Shown one piece after another: positions 18,367 through 29,454 of a stretch of DNA of 38,207 bases. The number at the start of each line of letters is the position of its first letter. Position 1 is the first letter of the stretch. The notes beneath the pieces are model-generated. The model was not told the DNA's origin and made no database searches. It was given only the letters and a program-made list of their open reading frames with translations. The position numbers and the translations under genes are program-made. The stretch spans positions 1-38,207 of the forward strand of contig JAIQEZ010000034.1 in NCBI GenBank assembly GCA_020073545.1. The letters run 5' to 3'. This DNA is from Terriglobia bacterium. Its GTDB lineage: Bacteria; Acidobacteriota; Terriglobia; UBA7540.

Positions 18367-18986
18367 CGCAGCGCCTCCTGGAGCCGGGTAAGCGCCCCCT
18401 CGGAAATCAGAACCCGGTCGTGGCTCAGCAGGTGGTAAGGATGGAGATCGTGGTGCCGCACCACGTCACACCCTTCGACATTCCGGGAAGAGAGTTCCAG
18501 GTTGCGGTTGGCAGCGTCGTTGACCACTAGCACCGTTTTCTCGACGCCGAGCTTGTGGAGCGCCCCGGAGAACAGGCGCGTCTTGGGCTCGCCGAGATTG
18601 AACTGATCCACCACCGTCAGCTTGTGCTCCTGGAATTTCGCCGCCAGCGCCGCCCGTAGAGCCCCTCGAAGCATCCCTTTCGGAAGCGCGTAGGAGTAGT
18701 CGCGCGGCTGGGGGCCGTGTGCAATGGAACCGTGCCGCCAAAGGGAGCTGCGATTACTGCCCACGCGCGCCCGGCCCGTCCCCTTCTGCCGCCAGGGCTT
18801 CTTGCCGCCGCCGCTCACTTCGCCGCGGCTCTTCGTTTTGTGCGTGCCGCGGCGCTCGCTGGCCAGATACTGCTTCACCGCATCCCAAAGCAGACTCTGA
18901 TTGGGCTTGGCGCCGAAGACTTCATCGGGCACCTGAAGCTCTTTCACCGTCTGCCCTTCGAGGTTTTTGACTTCCAACGTCGCCAT
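18363..18986 (-). CDS. rplD: 50S ribosomal protein L4
   Basis: L4 reaches into the exit tunnel and in enterobacteria represses the S10 operon. The 207 residues include the loop K-P-W-R-Q-K-G-T-G-R-A-R-V-G and the G-P-Q-P-R-D-Y-S-Y block. The start is ATG. It overlaps rplW by 4 nt. No S10-type leader is visible, as rpsJ lies inside a larger run. Confidence 0.97.
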   Translation of the reverse strand: MATLEVKNLEGQTVKELQVPDEVFGAKPNQSLLWDAVKQYLASERRGTHKTKSRGEVSGGGKKPWRQKGTGRARVGSNRSSLWRHGSIAHGPQPRDYSYALPKGMLRGALRAALAAKFQEHKLTVVDQFNLGEPKTRLFSGALHKLGVEKTVLVVNDAANRNLELSSRNVEGCDVVRHHDLHPYHLLSHDRVLISEGALTRLQEALR

Positions 18987-19003
18987 GGTTTCGCGTCCGT
19001 TCT

Positions 19004-19645
19004 CTATTTATGAGGGGCCTTGGCCTTGTGCACAACTACATAACTGCCCTGGGGGCCCGGGACAGCTCCCTGCACCAGCAGCGCGTTCTCGTCAGAGAGA
19101 ACCTGCACGACTCGCAGATTCCGCACGGTCGCCCGCGCATGGCCCATGTGCCCTGCGGCGCGCATCCCCTTCATGACCCGGGAAGGAAACGCCGACGCGC
19201 CGATCGAACCCGGGGCGCGGTGAAACATGGAGCCGTGCGCCCCGCCGCCTCCCCCAAAGTGATGCCGCTTGTGGACTCCCGCAAACCCTCGTCCTTTCGA
19301 AACACCCGTCACATCGACCAAGTCGTTGACGGCGAAAACGTCCACCAGAACCTTGTCGCCGATCTTCAGGTCGCCGGCATCCTGCGCCAGGCGCACTTCG
19401 CGAAGGAAACGGACCGGGTTCGCGCCCGCTTTCTTGAAGTGTCCCTCCCTCGGCTTATTCACGTGCTTGGGAGGAGGCAACTCCACCAAACCGAGTTGCG
19501 CCGCTTCGTAGCCATCCTTCTGCGCCGTCTTGCGCTGCACCACCACGCAAGGTCCTGCTTTCAGCACCGTGACCGGGATCACGTCCCCGTTCTCAGCGAA
19601 GACCTGCGTCATTCCGAGCTTCTTACCGAGAATTCCAGTTACCAT
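19004..19645 (-). CDS. rplC: 50S ribosomal protein L3
   Basis: L3 is a primary assembly protein near the peptidyl transferase centre. The ATG at 19645 gives the typical start [16 protein letters not shown] and a 213-residue protein. The frame is open back to 19741, but this part reads through heptamer array C and into rpsJ. The central loop [11 protein letters not shown] and A-G-H-M-G are visible. Confidence 0.97.
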   Translation of the reverse strand: MVTGILGKKLGMTQVFAENGDVIPVTVLKAGPCVVVQRKTAQKDGYEAAQLGLVELPPPKHVNKPREGHFKKAGANPVRFLREVRLAQDAGDLKIGDKVLVDVFAVNDLVDVTGVSKGRGFAGVHKRHHFGGGGGAHGSMFHRAPGSIGASAFPSRVMKGMRAAGHMGHARATVRNLRVVQVLSDENALLVQGAVPGPQGSYVVVHKAKAPHK

Positions 19646-19657
19646 AGCTAATACCCC

Positions 19658-19720
19658 GGGATTCGGGATTCGGGGTTCGGGGCTTGCCGAATCCCTACCC
19701 CCGAGTTCCCAATCTCGATC
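19658..19720. repeat. Heptamer array C (rpsJ-rplC spacer), word GGGATTC
   Basis: Nine units keep exact 7-nt phase from 19658 to 19720. The first four (19658, 19665, 19672, 19679) read GGGATTC or close variants. The rest, from 19686, are best read as reverse complements of the same word, for example GCCGAAT and TCCCAAT. GGGATTCGG on the left pairs with CCGAATCCC (19687-19695). The array fills almost the whole 73-nt spacer. Confidence 0.75.
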
Positions 19721-20048
19721 ACTTCGTGTGCTCCTTGCCAAACGCCTTGATCTCGATGTCCACTCCGGAAGGCAAGTCGAGCTTGGTCAGGGCTTCAATC
19801 GTCCCCGAGGTCGGCTCCAGGATATCCACCAGCCGCTTGTGCGTGCGGATCTCGAACTGCTCGCGCGATTTCTTATCCGTATGGGGCGAGCGGAGCACGC
19901 AGTACTTGTTTTTGATGGTGGGCAAAGGAATCGGCCCCGCCACCTGCGCTCCCGTGCGCTTCGCCGTCGAGACAATGTCTGCCGCCGACTGGTCCAGGAT
20001 CCTGTGATCGTATGCCTTCAAGCGGATTCGAATTTTCTGATGTAGCAT
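19719..20048 (-). CDS. rpsJ: 30S ribosomal protein S10
   Basis: S10 is a head protein of the small subunit and also works as NusE in antitermination. The 109 residues include [16 protein letters not shown] and H-K-R-L-V-D-I-L. The start is ATG. It lies 11 nt after the tuf stop, joining the str and S10 operons. Confidence 0.98.
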   Translation of the reverse strand: MLHQKIRIRLKAYDHRILDQSAADIVSTAKRTGAQVAGPIPLPTIKNKYCVLRSPHTDKKSREQFEIRTHKRLVDILEPTSGTIEALTKLDLPSGVDIEIKAFGKEHTK

Positions 20049-20059
20049 CAGCCCCTGCC

Positions 20060-21250
<1,191 letters not shown>

Positions 21251-21304
21251 AGCTCATTGCCTCGTCAATCAGAGATTCAACTGCCAAGCACAATGAAGAA
21301 CTCG

Positions 21305-23461
21305 TCACTTCCACACGGTGCGCCCCTGCACGCGGGCGACGACCTCCTCCGAGATTGCTGCCGGGGTTTGTTCGTAGCGCAGGAAGTGCATGGTATACGA
21401 TGCCCGGCCCTGCGTGCGCGAGCGCAGGTCGGTGGCGTAACCGAACATTTCCGCCAGCGGCACCGTGGAGCGAATAACCTGCGTTGAGCCGCGTCGCTCC
21501 ATCCCCTCCACCCTTCCGCGACGGCTGCTCAGATCACCCAGGACATCGCCCATGAATTCTTCCGGAACCACCACCTCCACTTTCATCACCGGTTCCAGCA
21601 GCACCGGCTTAGCCCTTCGCACGGCTTCCTTGAAGCCGAGCGAGCCCGCAATCTTGAAAGCCAATTCCGAAGAGTCCACCTCATGGTAAGAGCCGTCGAG
21701 GAGTGTCACGGAGACGCCATTCATTTCATAGCCGGCCAGCACCCCGGTTTCCATCGCTTCGCGAATGCCCTGATAGGTCGGACCGATGTATTCCCTCGGG
21801 ACCACGCCGCTCACGATTTCGTCGCGGAAGAGCAGGTTCAGCTCAGCGTCAAATTTGTTGGTGGATTTCTTTCGGCTGAGTTCGGCGATGGCGTTGAGGT
21901 CGGGATGCGGCAGAGGTTCGACGCGCAACAAAACGTGACCGTACTGGCCGCGGCCGCCGGTCTGGCGAATATATTTGCCTTCGCCCTCCGCGCTGCCGAG
22001 AATGGTTTCGCGATACGCCACCTGCGGGCGGCCCACGTTGGCGGCCACATTGAACTCGCGCACCATGCGGTCAACCAGGATTTCCAGGTGCAGCTCACCC
22101 ATGCCGGAAATCAGCGTCTGACCCGTGTCGGGATCGGTATGAACCTTGAACGTCGGGTCTTCCTGGGTGAGCTTGGCGAGGGCGTTCCCGAGTTTCTCCT
22201 GGTCGGCTTTGGTCTTGGGTTCGATGGCCACCGCGATGACCGGCGCGGGGAAGTCCATGGCCTCGAGAACGATCGGAGCATCCTCATCGCAGATGGTGTC
22301 GCCGGTGGAGACATTTTTCAGACCCACTGCCGCCGCGATGTCACCCGCGTGCACATCGGAAATCTCTTCGCGCTTGTTGGCGTGCATCTGCAGCAGACGC
22401 GAGACACGTTCGCGCCGGGCGCGGCGCGGATTGTAGACCGTGTCACCCTGCTGGATCTTTCCGGAATAAACCCGCAGGAAGGCGAGTTGACCCACAAAGG
22501 GGTCGGTCATGATCTTGAAAATCAGCGCCGCAAAAGGCTCCTCGTCGTCGGCCTTGCGAGTCAGCGTCTTCTCTTCATTCTCGGGATCAGAACCTTCGAT
22601 GGGCGGGACGTCGACAGGGGAAGGCAGGTAGTCCACCACGGCGTCGAGCAAGGGCTGCACGCCCTTGTTTTTGAAAGCGGCGCCGCAGACCACCGGAAAC
22701 GCCTTCATGGCAATCGTGGCGCGACGGACGGCGGCACGCAGATCCTCCACCGAGATCGCTTCGCCATGGATGTACTTTTCCATGACAGCGTCGTCCACTT
22801 CTCCGATTGACTCAATCAACTGGTCACGATAGTGCCGCGCCTTCTCGGCGTAGGCAGCAGGGATCTCGAGTTCGTCGAAACCCGCCCCGAGAGTTTCTTC
22901 CTTCCACACAATGGCGCGCTGAGCTACCAGATCGATGATCCCTTCAAAGTTGTCCCCCGCTCCCAGCGGGAGCTGGATGACGACCGGGTTGGCGTGCAGC
23001 TTGGAACGTAGCTGGCTGACGCAAGTTTCGAAATCTGCGCCGGTCCGGTCCATCTTGTTGACGAAGACGATGCGCGGGACGCGGTACTTGTCGGCCTGGC
23101 GCCAGACGGCTTCCGTCTGCGGCTCCACACCTTCGACCGCCCCCAAAATAGCAATCGCTCCGTCAAGTACCCGGAGCGACCGTTCAACCTCCGCCGTAAA
23201 ATCCACGTGTCCCGGCGTATCAATGATGTTGATTTGAATGTCCTTCCAAAAACACGTGATGGCCGCGGAGGTAATGGTAATGCCGCGCTCCTGCTCTTGT
23301 TCCATCCAGTCCATGACGGCGGTGCCTTCGTGCACCTCACCCATCTTGTGCGTCCTCCCCGTGTAGTAGAGGACACGCTCCGTCGTGGTGGTCTTACCGG
23401 CATCAATGTGCGCCATGATGCCGATATTCCGATACCTCTCGAGTTGTACCTCGCGCGGCAT
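21305..23461 (-). CDS. fusA: Elongation factor G
   Basis: EF-G drives translocation and, with the ribosome recycling factor, ribosome splitting. The 718 residues are slightly longer than the usual 690-700. The GTPase domain shows [17 protein letters not shown] and [10 protein letters not shown]. Domain IV and V motifs such as G-E-L-H-L-E-I and [10 protein letters not shown] are present. The start is ATG. It lies between rpsG and tuf. Confidence 0.98.
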   Translation of the reverse strand: MPREVQLERYRNIGIMAHIDAGKTTTTERVLYYTGRTHKMGEVHEGTAVMDWMEQEQERGITITSAAITCFWKDIQINIIDTPGHVDFTAEVERSLRVLDGAIAILGAVEGVEPQTEAVWRQADKYRVPRIVFVNKMDRTGADFETCVSQLRSKLHANPVVIQLPLGAGDNFEGIIDLVAQRAIVWKEETLGAGFDELEIPAAYAEKARHYRDQLIESIGEVDDAVMEKYIHGEAISVEDLRAAVRRATIAMKAFPVVCGAAFKNKGVQPLLDAVVDYLPSPVDVPPIEGSDPENEEKTLTRKADDEEPFAALIFKIMTDPFVGQLAFLRVYSGKIQQGDTVYNPRRARRERVSRLLQMHANKREEISDVHAGDIAAAVGLKNVSTGDTICDEDAPIVLEAMDFPAPVIAVAIEPKTKADQEKLGNALAKLTQEDPTFKVHTDPDTGQTLISGMGELHLEILVDRMVREFNVAANVGRPQVAYRETILGSAEGEGKYIRQTGGRGQYGHVLLRVEPLPHPDLNAIAELSRKKSTNKFDAELNLLFRDEIVSGVVPREYIGPTYQGIREAMETGVLAGYEMNGVSVTLLDGSYHEVDSSELAFKIAGSLGFKEAVRRAKPVLLEPVMKVEVVVPEEFMGDVLGDLSSRRGRVEGMERRGSTQVIRSTVPLAEMFGYATDLRSRTQGRASYTMHFLRYEQTPAAISEEVVARVQGRTVWK

Positions 23462-23631
23462 AAATCCCTAAGAACGAACAAACCCGGACCCGATCTCAAT
23501 CCCCGGGATCGAGATCCGAAACCCCCGCAATCAGTTGAGCCAAAATGCCGCCGCAGGCGGCTGCAAAACGGATCGTGGGCCGGGGAGGCGCCACATCCCG
23601 CCTTGCTCAAGGTCATCCCGGTGAAACAGGA
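23462..23631. other. 170-nt spacer between fusA and rpsG with two inverted repeats
   Basis: No gene is seen. GATCTCAATCC and GGATCGAGATC (about 23491-23516) form an 11-bp stem with one mismatch and share the word GGGATCGAG with the adk-secY repeat. At 23547-23561 GCCGCC-GCA-GGCGGC forms a tight hairpin; on the minus strand it is followed by ATTTTGG, so it could act as a weak attenuator. Confidence 0.5.
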
Positions 23632-24102
23632 CTACCAACGGTAATGGGCAAAAGCCTTGTTGGCTTCGGCCATGCGGTGCGTATCGTCCCGCTTCTTGAT
23701 GGCGCCGCCGCGATTGTTCGCTGCGTCCAACAACTCCGCGGCCAACTTCTCCACCATGGACTTCTCGCCCCGCTCACGCGCATAGCCGATGATCCAGCGG
23801 AGACTCAAGGAGGTCTGACGATTCCGATTAACTTCCACCGGCACCTGGTAGTTCGCCCCCCCAACTCGTCGAGTCTTCACTTCCAGGGCTGGCTTCACGT
23901 TGTCAACCGCCTTCTTGAAGACCTTTAGCGGCTCATCGTTGGCTCGCTGTTTGATCATCTCAAAGGCGTCGTACACGATATTCTGGGCAACGCTCTTCTT
24001 CCCTCGGATCATGACGCAATTGACGAGCTTCTGCACCAGAGGATTAGCGTATACCGGATCGGGACCTATTTCTCGACGTTCTACCGTACCTTTACGTGGC
24101 AT
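23632..24102 (-). CDS. rpsG: 30S ribosomal protein S7
   Basis: S7 starts assembly of the small-subunit head and lies close to the E-site tRNA. The 156-residue length is exact. It has [22 protein letters not shown] and the end [14 protein letters not shown]. The start is ATG. It lies between rpsL and fusA. Confidence 0.98.
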   Translation of the reverse strand: MPRKGTVERREIGPDPVYANPLVQKLVNCVMIRGKKSVAQNIVYDAFEMIKQRANDEPLKVFKKAVDNVKPALEVKTRRVGGANYQVPVEVNRNRQTSLSLRWIIGYARERGEKSMVEKLAAELLDAANNRGGAIKKRDDTHRMAEANKAFAHYRW

Positions 24103-24153
24103 ATCCTGACCAGAATGATTTTCGCGGAAGAGCCTCCGCTCTTCTTCCTCGTA

Positions 24154-24531
24154 CTAAGCGGCCTTGGGCCGCTTGGCTCCATACTTCGACCGCCCCTGTC
24201 GGCGATCCGTGACACCGGCGGAATCCAATGTGCCCCGGATAACGTGATAGCGAACTCCGGGGAGATCCTTGACGCGTCCGCCCCGGATCAACACGATCGA
24301 GTGCTCCTGCAGATTGTGCCCGACGCCCGGAATGTACGTGGTCACTTCCATGCTGTTGGTCAACCGCACGCGCGCGACCTTGCGGAGCGCCGAGTTGGGT
24401 TTCTTCGGCGTCTGCGTGTAAACGCGAATGCACACGCCGCGTTTCTGAGGGCAACCCTGCAAAGCCGGGCTCGACGTCTTGTAACGTGGCTGCCGCCGAC
24501 CGAGACGAACCATCTGGCTGAACGTGGGCAT
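24154..24531 (-). CDS. rpsL: 30S ribosomal protein S12
   Basis: S12 is at the decoding centre. The ATG at 24531 has GAGG 7 nt upstream and gives [13 protein letters not shown] and 125 residues. The frame stays open to 24579, but those extra residues are not part of the family. The [11 protein letters not shown] loop and [12 protein letters not shown] are unchanged, so no streptomycin-resistance change is seen at the usual lysines. It is the first gene of the 35-gene run. Confidence 0.97.
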   Translation of the reverse strand: MPTFSQMVRLGRRQPRYKTSSPALQGCPQKRGVCIRVYTQTPKKPNSALRKVARVRLTNSMEVTTYIPGVGHNLQEHSIVLIRGGRVKDLPGVRYHVIRGTLDSAGVTDRRQGRSKYGAKRPKAA

Positions 24532-24618
24532 CCGATAGCCTCGCGCGCTCCCGCACCCAGCGTAGTGTTTTACGGACACATGTACGGGGTGTAATCTGGC
24601 TTATGCCAAATCCTTACA

Positions 24619-24648
24619 AATGTATCAGACCGAACAAAAAACTGTCAA
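24619..24648 (-). promoter_or_regulatory. Promoter of the str-S10-spc-alpha run
   Basis: On the minus strand a perfect -35 TTGACA (24643-24648) is followed after 18 nt by TACATT (24619-24624). Transcription would start near 24612, giving a leader of about 80 nt to the rpsL ATG. No other promoter of this quality is seen within the run. Confidence 0.7.
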
Positions 24649-24679
24649 GGGTTTGCGCGTAGGGGAAGAATCGAAATGC

Positions 24680-25240
24680 TCAGCGCATTTCCAGGATTTC
24701 CCGCTCCTTGCTTTTCGCCTGACCTTCCAGTTTTTCCATGAACTCATCGGTCAACTTCTGAACTTCCTCCAGGCCGCGCCGCTCATCATCCTCGGAGATT
24801 GTCTTGTCTTTCAGAAGCTTCTTCAACGCTTCGTTGGCGTCGCGGCGAATATTGCGGACAGCGGTCCGATGATTCTCCATGACCTTGTGCAGGTGCTTGA
24901 CCAGTTCCTTCCGCCGTTCCTCCGTGAGGGGCGGGATGGGCACCTTTAAGATCTTGCCATCGTTAACCGGGTTCAACCCCAGGTCCGAGGCGCGAATGAC
25001 CTTTTCAATCACCGACAGCAGGCTGGGATCCCAGGGTTGGACGGTGAGCAGCGAGGGCTCGGGAACTCCCAGCGTGGCCACCTGATTCAAGGGCGTGGGC
25101 GTCCCGTAGTACTCCACCTTCAGATGGTCGAGCAAGGCCGTGGACGCGCGCCCGGTTCGCACCGAAGCAAGTTCCACCCGCAAATCCTCCAGGGCCTTGA
25201 TCATGCGGGTTTTGGCCTGCGCAATCGTCTCTTTGATCAT
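24680..25240 (-). CDS. frr: Ribosome recycling factor
   Basis: RRF splits post-termination ribosomes with EF-G. The ATG at 25240 gives M-I-K-E-T-I-A-Q-A-K-T-R-M and 186 residues, the normal length. Conserved parts are S-V-R-T-G-R-A, G-T-P-T-P-L-N-Q-V-A and I-R-R-D-A-N. The frame is open to 25297, but that part overlaps the end of pyrH's downstream region and is Trp/Arg-rich. It is the last gene of the rplM run. Confidence 0.97.
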   Translation of the reverse strand: MIKETIAQAKTRMIKALEDLRVELASVRTGRASTALLDHLKVEYYGTPTPLNQVATLGVPEPSLLTVQPWDPSLLSVIEKVIRASDLGLNPVNDGKILKVPIPPLTEERRKELVKHLHKVMENHRTAVRNIRRDANEALKKLLKDKTISEDDERRGLEEVQKLTDEFMEKLEGQAKSKEREILEMR

Positions 25241-25265
25241 CGTACCCGCCTTTCCTGCCCGGCCC

Positions 25266-25982
25266 TCAGCGGCCCACCAACGAGCCCACCTTTTCACCCA
25301 ACACCACGCGCTTGAGGTTGCCCGGGACGTTCAGGTTGAACACAATAATGGGCAGGCTGTTGTCCATGCACAAGGAGATCGCCGTCGTATCCATCACCGC
25401 CAGACCACGCGAAAGCACCTCCAGATAACTGATGCGAGCAAACATCTTGGCATCCGGGACCTTCTGGGGGTCGGCGTCGTAAACGCCATCCACCTTGGTG
25501 GCCTTTAGGATGACCTCCGCCTTGATTTCCATGGCCCGTAGTGCGGCAGCGGTGTCGGTCGAAAAATACGGATTCCCCGTCCCCGCGGCAAAAACCACGA
25601 CCCGCTTCTTTTCCAAATGACGGATCGCGCGGCGGCGAATGAAGGGCTCGGCAATCGCGCGCATTTCAATAGCGGTGACCACGCGCGTGTATGACCCCAA
25701 TTTCTCGAGCGCGTCCTGCAGGGCCAAGGCGTTGATCACCGTCGCCAGCATGCCCATGTTATCGGCGACGACCCGGTCAATCCCCAACGCCGAAGCTGCC
25801 ACGCCGCGAATGAAGTTGCCGCCGCCCACCACGATGGCGACTTCCACGTCCATGCTTCGCACTTCATGAATTTCCTGGGCAATGCGCGCGGAAACCTCCG
25901 GGTCAACACCGAACCCCTGGGAGCCCATCAGGGCTTCACCACTCAACTTCAGCAGGATGCGATGAAAGGCAGGCTGGCTCAT
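25266..25982 (-). CDS. pyrH: Uridylate kinase (UMP kinase)
   Basis: Phosphorylates UMP to UDP; a hexamer of the amino-acid kinase fold. The 238 residues include [18 protein letters not shown] and [12 protein letters not shown]. The start is ATG. The tsf-pyrH-frr order is standard in bacteria. Confidence 0.98.
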   Translation of the reverse strand: MSQPAFHRILLKLSGEALMGSQGFGVDPEVSARIAQEIHEVRSMDVEVAIVVGGGNFIRGVAASALGIDRVVADNMGMLATVINALALQDALEKLGSYTRVVTAIEMRAIAEPFIRRRAIRHLEKKRVVVFAAGTGNPYFSTDTAAALRAMEIKAEVILKATKVDGVYDADPQKVPDAKMFARISYLEVLSRGLAVMDTTAISLCMDNSLPIIVFNLNVPGNLKRVVLGEKVGSLVGR

Positions 25983-26117
25983 GTCTTAGCTGGTTGCGAC
26001 CTGACCGGAGCTCTTACACGCGGGACGTTCCTCCCGAGCAGCGCAAACCCCGGTCCGCCTCCCCATTCCGGTCCCGAGCGCCACACTGTGCGCCCGACGC
26101 GACGCCAATGGGCCGGC

Positions 26118-26753
26118 CTAAGCCGGTGATGGCTCCGAGCCCGGCTTTGCCGCTTTCTCACCGACTTTGAATCGCGAGAACCGGGGCACGGTGATGTTCT
26201 CACCAAACTTGGCGATCTTGGAAGCGATCAACTCGCCCACGGTCAGGCTACTACCGCTGTCCTTGATGAAGTGTTGTTCGTAAAGGCAGTAGTCCTCGTA
26301 GAACTTTCCAAGCTTCCCTTCCACGATCCGATCCAGCACGGCGGGTGGCTTTCCGGAGGCCGTAGCTTGCGCGCGCAACACTTCCTTTTCGCGATCCAAC
26401 ACTTCCGCTGTCACGTCTTCCTTGCGAACGAAGCGCGGGTCAGTGGCGCAGATCTGCATGGCCAGGTCATGGGCCAGTTGCTGGAACTCCTCGTTACGCG
26501 CCACGAAGTCCGTTTCGCAGTTGACCTCGACGAGCACGCCAATCTTCCCGCCGGCATGGATATAAGAACCCACCACACCTTCGGAGGTAGCGCGCCCGGC
26601 CTTTTTTGCCGCCGTCGCCACGCCCCGTTTGCGCAGCACGGTGAACGCCTGTTCCAGGTCACCCTGGGCCTCCTCGAGGGCCCGCTTGCACTCCATCATA
26701 GGAGCGCCACTAATCTCACGCAATTTCTTGACTTGCTCCGGAGAAACACTCAT
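26118..26753 (-). CDS. tsf: Elongation factor Ts, short form
   Basis: EF-Ts recycles EF-Tu by nucleotide exchange. The 211 residues have the N-terminal UBA-like part (V-K-K-L-R-E-I-S-G-A-P-M-M-E-C-K) and the core with N-C-E-T-D-F-V-A-R-N. It is shorter than the 283-residue E. coli protein and lacks the second half of the dimerisation core, as in Thermus and several other phyla. The start is ATG. Confidence 0.97.
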   Translation of the reverse strand: MSVSPEQVKKLREISGAPMMECKRALEEAQGDLEQAFTVLRKRGVATAAKKAGRATSEGVVGSYIHAGGKIGVLVEVNCETDFVARNEEFQQLAHDLAMQICATDPRFVRKEDVTAEVLDREKEVLRAQATASGKPPAVLDRIVEGKLGKFYEDYCLYEQHFIKDSGSSLTVGELIASKIAKFGENITVPRFSRFKVGEKAAKPGSEPSPA

Positions 26754-26839
26754 TCTCGCTCAAATCCTCCCGACACGAAAAAGCTAGGTGTCCTCACCAC
26801 CGCGCCTACCTCAAGGGTCCCGATCTGAATTCGCGGGTA

Positions 26840-27820
26840 CTACGCAGGGTCCGGCGTGGTCTCTCCCCCGTCCTCGGGTTTACGTCCGCGGGGCTTGAGT
26901 TCGCCCGGCTTCCGCTTCAGTTTCGGCACACGCACGCGCCCGTCCGCTACGTCCTCCGCGGCCAGCACGGCAGAAGACAGGCCGTCCCCGCCCTCCACCG
27001 CCAACGCTTCCTCCTCCCCCGCATGCTCCGGGGGCGGTATCTCACCCGCCGCGATGGCGGCGGCCAGGCGCTGTCGTTCAAGTTCCTCCGCAGCCTTCTC
27101 GGCCGCAACCTTCTCTTCCTCGAGCCGTTTCTCCTCGGCCGCCTGGCGGCCTTCCAGAATTGCATCGGCGATGCGCGAGGTGAAGAGACGGATGGCGCGC
27201 AGAGCGTCGTCGTTTCCGGGAATCACATGGTTCACCAGATCCGGGTCGCAGTTGGTGTCGACAATGGCCACCACCGGGATCCCCAGCTTGCGCGCTTCCT
27301 TAACGGCAATCTCCTCGTTGTGGGAGTCCACCACAAACAAGACGTCCGGCATCCCCGGCATCTCCTTGATGCCCGCGAGGTTCTGTTCCAAGTGCTTCCG
27401 CTCGCGCTCCAGCCGTTGCACTTCCTTCTTGGTGAGGAGATCGTAGCGGCCGTCGCGGCTCATATCGTCCAGCTCCCTCAGCCGCTGGATCGATTTCTGG
27501 ATCGTGGCGTTATTGGTCAGCAACCCACCCAGCCAACGATGATTCACATAGAACATCCCGCAGCGCGTGGCTTCTTCGGCGATAGCCTCCTGGGCCTGTC
27601 GCTTCGTGCCCACAAAGAGGACCGTCTTCCCCTCGCGGGAAAGATCGGACACAAAGCGGGCAGCTTCTTTGAACAGTTTAAGGGTCTTCTGCAGGTCGAT
27701 GATGTAAATCCCGTTGCGCTCCCCGTAGATGTAATCCTTCATCTTGGGGTTCCATCGGCGGGTCTGGTGGCCGAAGTGAACGCCGGCCTCCAGGAACTCC
27801 TTCATGGTTATATTTGACAA
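26840..27820 (-). CDS. rpsB: 30S ribosomal protein S2 with a long C-terminal extension
   Basis: S2 joins late in small-subunit assembly and helps bind S1. The core shows [19 protein letters not shown] family sequence and V-D-T-N-C-D-P. The core ends near residue 230. About 95 more residues follow, first a charged Glu/Lys/Arg helix-forming stretch and then a Pro/Gly-rich part. The start is TTG at 27820, with AGGTGA 4 nt before it; the ATG at 27805 is 19 nt from that site. Confidence 0.96.
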   Translation of the reverse strand: MSNITMKEFLEAGVHFGHQTRRWNPKMKDYIYGERNGIYIIDLQKTLKLFKEAARFVSDLSREGKTVLFVGTKRQAQEAIAEEATRCGMFYVNHRWLGGLLTNNATIQKSIQRLRELDDMSRDGRYDLLTKKEVQRLERERKHLEQNLAGIKEMPGMPDVLFVVDSHNEEIAVKEARKLGIPVVAIVDTNCDPDLVNHVIPGNDDALRAIRLFTSRIADAILEGRQAAEEKRLEEEKVAAEKAAEELERQRLAAAIAAGEIPPPEHAGEEEALAVEGGDGLSSAVLAAEDVADGRVRVPKLKRKPGELKPRGRKPEDGGETTPDPA

Positions 27821-27844
27821 AACCTCACCTCGCTTTGCAGGCCT

Positions 27845-27921
27845 TCAGCCGTCAGCGCTCAGCAGTCAGCCCAACCTCTGTGGGCAGGCGCTGAAAGCCG
27901 ATCGCTGAGTGCTGAGAGCTT
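27845..27921. repeat. Heptamer array D (rpsB-rpsI spacer), word TCAGCNN, with inverted half
   Basis: This is the clearest array. Four units TCAGCNN start at 27845, 27852, 27859 and 27866. After a 14-nt centre, units in the same 7-nt phase at 27887, 27894, 27901, 27908 and 27915 carry the reverse complement, with GCTGA or GCCGA inside. The eleven units run without a slip over 77 nt. The halves can pair into a hairpin. Confidence 0.8.
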
Positions 27922-27923
27922 CT

Positions 27924-28319
27924 TCAACGCTTCGAGAACTGGAACCTCTTGCGTGCGCCCTTTTGACCGTACTTCTTCCGCTCCTTGGCGCGCGGATCGC
28001 GCGTCAGGAAGCCAGCCTGGCGCAAGCGCGCCCGGAGCTCCGGGTTGAAAAGCACCAGGGCGCGCGCGATCCCCAGCCGCGCGGCTCCCGCCTGGCCATG
28101 GATGCCGCCGCCGCAGGCGTTCACCAGAATGTCGAACTTGCCCACCAGCTCGGTGGCCGCCAGCGGTTGCTGGACCTCGGCCCGCAGGGCTTCCGAAGGG
28201 AAATAAACGTCCAGCGCTTGCCGGTTGACCAACATCTTGCCTCCACCCGGACGCATAATCACTCGCGCCACCGCAGTCTTCCGACGACCTGTTGCCGTAT
28301 ATTGAAGCAGCTCAGCCAC
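27924..28319 (-). CDS. rpsI: 30S ribosomal protein S9
   Basis: S9 contacts P-site tRNA with its C-terminal tail. The protein has 131 residues from a GTG at 28319 that gives (M)[18 protein letters not shown]. A GTG two codons earlier (28325) is equally possible. The frame stays open to 28454, inside rplM. The C-terminus ends with the conserved R-K-R-F-Q-F-S-K-R. It lies 38 nt after rplM. Confidence 0.96.
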   Translation of the reverse strand: MAELLQYTATGRRKTAVARVIMRPGGGKMLVNRQALDVYFPSEALRAEVQQPLAATELVGKFDILVNACGGGIHGQAGAARLGIARALVLFNPELRARLRQAGFLTRDPRAKERKKYGQKGARKRFQFSKR

Positions 28320-28357
28320 AGTCACTCCGCTCTTCTTTGGATTCTGAGGGATTCCAA

Positions 28358-28792
28358 CTAGCGCGCCAGGGAAAGCGCCTGCGGGGACTGCCCCGCATGG
28401 GGGTGGGTCGATCCCACATACACCTTTAGCCGCCGAGCCAAGCGGTCGCGCCACCGATTCTTGGGCAGCATGCCGTAAATCGCCTCGCGAATCAGCTTCT
28501 CCGGTTGCGTTTCAAAGAGCTTTCGCGCCGTGATCTCCCGGAGCCCTCCCGGATAACCCGTGGTATGGCGGTAGACTTTCTCGTCGAGCTTCTTCCCTGT
28601 CAGCCGAACTTTTTCGGCGTTGATGACGATCAAACCGCGGCGATGATCGACGTGCGGGGTGTAATCCGGCGCATCCTTGCCGGTTAGAACCCGCGCGGCG
28701 CGCGCGGCCAGTCGCCCCAGCACCCAACCTTCAGCATCTACCACGCGCCAGTGAATCTGTCCTCGACGCGCTCTAGCCAGGTAAGTCCCCAC
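28358..28792 (-). CDS. rplM: 50S ribosomal protein L13
   Basis: L13 is an early assembly protein. The 144 residues include [28 protein letters not shown] and M-L-P-K-N-R. The start is GTG at 28792, with GGAG 6-7 nt upstream. It opens the rplM-rpsI-rpsB-tsf-pyrH-frr run. Confidence 0.97.
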   Translation of the reverse strand: MGTYLARARRGQIHWRVVDAEGWVLGRLAARAARVLTGKDAPDYTPHVDHRRGLIVINAEKVRLTGKKLDEKVYRHTTGYPGGLREITARKLFETQPEKLIREAIYGMLPKNRWRDRLARRLKVYVGSTHPHAGQSPQALSLAR

Positions 28793-28830
28793 TCTACTCT
28801 CCGTTTGAACCCTCAGACTGCAAACTTCTA

Positions 28831-28860
28831 TTTGTACTTGAGAAGGCCCTTTCTTGTCAA
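28831..28860 (-). promoter_or_regulatory. Promoter of the rplM run
   Basis: On the minus strand a perfect TTGACA (28855-28860) is followed after 18 nt by TACAAA (28831-28836). It lies about 40 nt before the rplM GTG. The same 18-nt spacing occurs in the rpsL and guaB promoters. Confidence 0.65.
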
Positions 28861-28955
28861 TCGACTTTCCCCGAAAGGGTTCCCCGCAGCGATCGACCCA
28901 CCCACGCGCTGAACGGCCACTTCCCCACCGCTCGCGAACGCGGGCCCAATTTAAG

Positions 28956-28972
28956 TCACATTGTGATATAAT
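28956..28972 (+). promoter_or_regulatory. Promoter and palindromic operator of the MarR-type gene
   Basis: A perfect -10 box TATAAT (28967-28972) ends 8 nt before the ATG, so the transcript would begin at or next to the start codon. Directly before it is a perfect palindrome TCACA-T-TGTGA (28956-28966). The -35 region is weak. The palindrome is a good candidate operator for the MarR protein itself. Confidence 0.6.
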
Positions 28973-28980
28973 CTCGCGCT

Positions 28981-29439
28981 ATGGGGCGCCAAAAGCGATC
29001 CGGTGGAAACCATCCCCTCCAGTCCGAGACGTTGCGCCGCCTGGCATGGTTTCGCTATCGGGTCCGCCGTTTTCTCCGTTTCAGCGAGAGAGTGGCGCGC
29101 TCTTGCGGCATCACACCGCAGCAGCACCAACTCTTGCTGGGAGTGGCCGGCTACACGGGCCGCGGCTGGGCAACCATTTCCGAACTCGCGGAGTTCCTGC
29201 AGGAACGGCACAACGCAGTCGTGGGCTTGGTGCAGCGTGCCGCCGAACGGGGACTGGTCCGAAAGCTCCAAGGCCAACGGGACCGGCGCTTCGTCAAGGT
29301 CCACCTCACACGCCGTGGCGTTACGATTCTTGAAAAGATTTCGCGAATGAACATCGCGGAGCTCCGGGACCTTCAGTTCGAGATCTTGAGGAGTCCCCAG
29401 AGCCGCCCGCGCGACATCCCCGCTGCTCAGGGCGCTTGA
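28981..29439 (+). CDS. MarR-family winged-helix transcriptional regulator
   Basis: A 152-residue protein. A basic N-terminus is followed by a helix (R-Y-R-V-R-R-F-L-R-F-S-E), then L-T-P-like P-Q-Q-H-Q-L-L-L-G-V and the winged helix I-S-E-L-A-E-F-L-Q-E-R-H-N-A-V-V-G-L-V-Q-R-A. The wing is G-Q-R-D-R-R-F-V-K-V-H-L-T. This is the MarR layout. There is no ribosome binding site before the ATG, which fits a leaderless mRNA. It lies 108 nt upstream of the CLC gene in the same direction and may control it and itself. The ligand is unknown. Confidence 0.85.
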   Translation: MGRQKRSGGNHPLQSETLRRLAWFRYRVRRFLRFSERVARSCGITPQQHQLLLGVAGYTGRGWATISELAEFLQERHNAVVGLVQRAAERGLVRKLQGQRDRRFVKVHLTRRGVTILEKISRMNIAELRDLQFEILRSPQSRPRDIPAAQGA

Positions 29440-29454
29440 TCACATCCGAAGCTG

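Noticed and set aside
27840-27925. CRISPR array in the TCAGC repeats
   Set aside because: Units are 7 nt with no spacers, far below CRISPR repeat length, and no cas genes are present.
28793-28980. tRNA or small RNA gene between rplM and the MarR gene
   Set aside because: No cloverleaf or conserved tRNA arms are seen; the stretch is explained by two divergent promoters.
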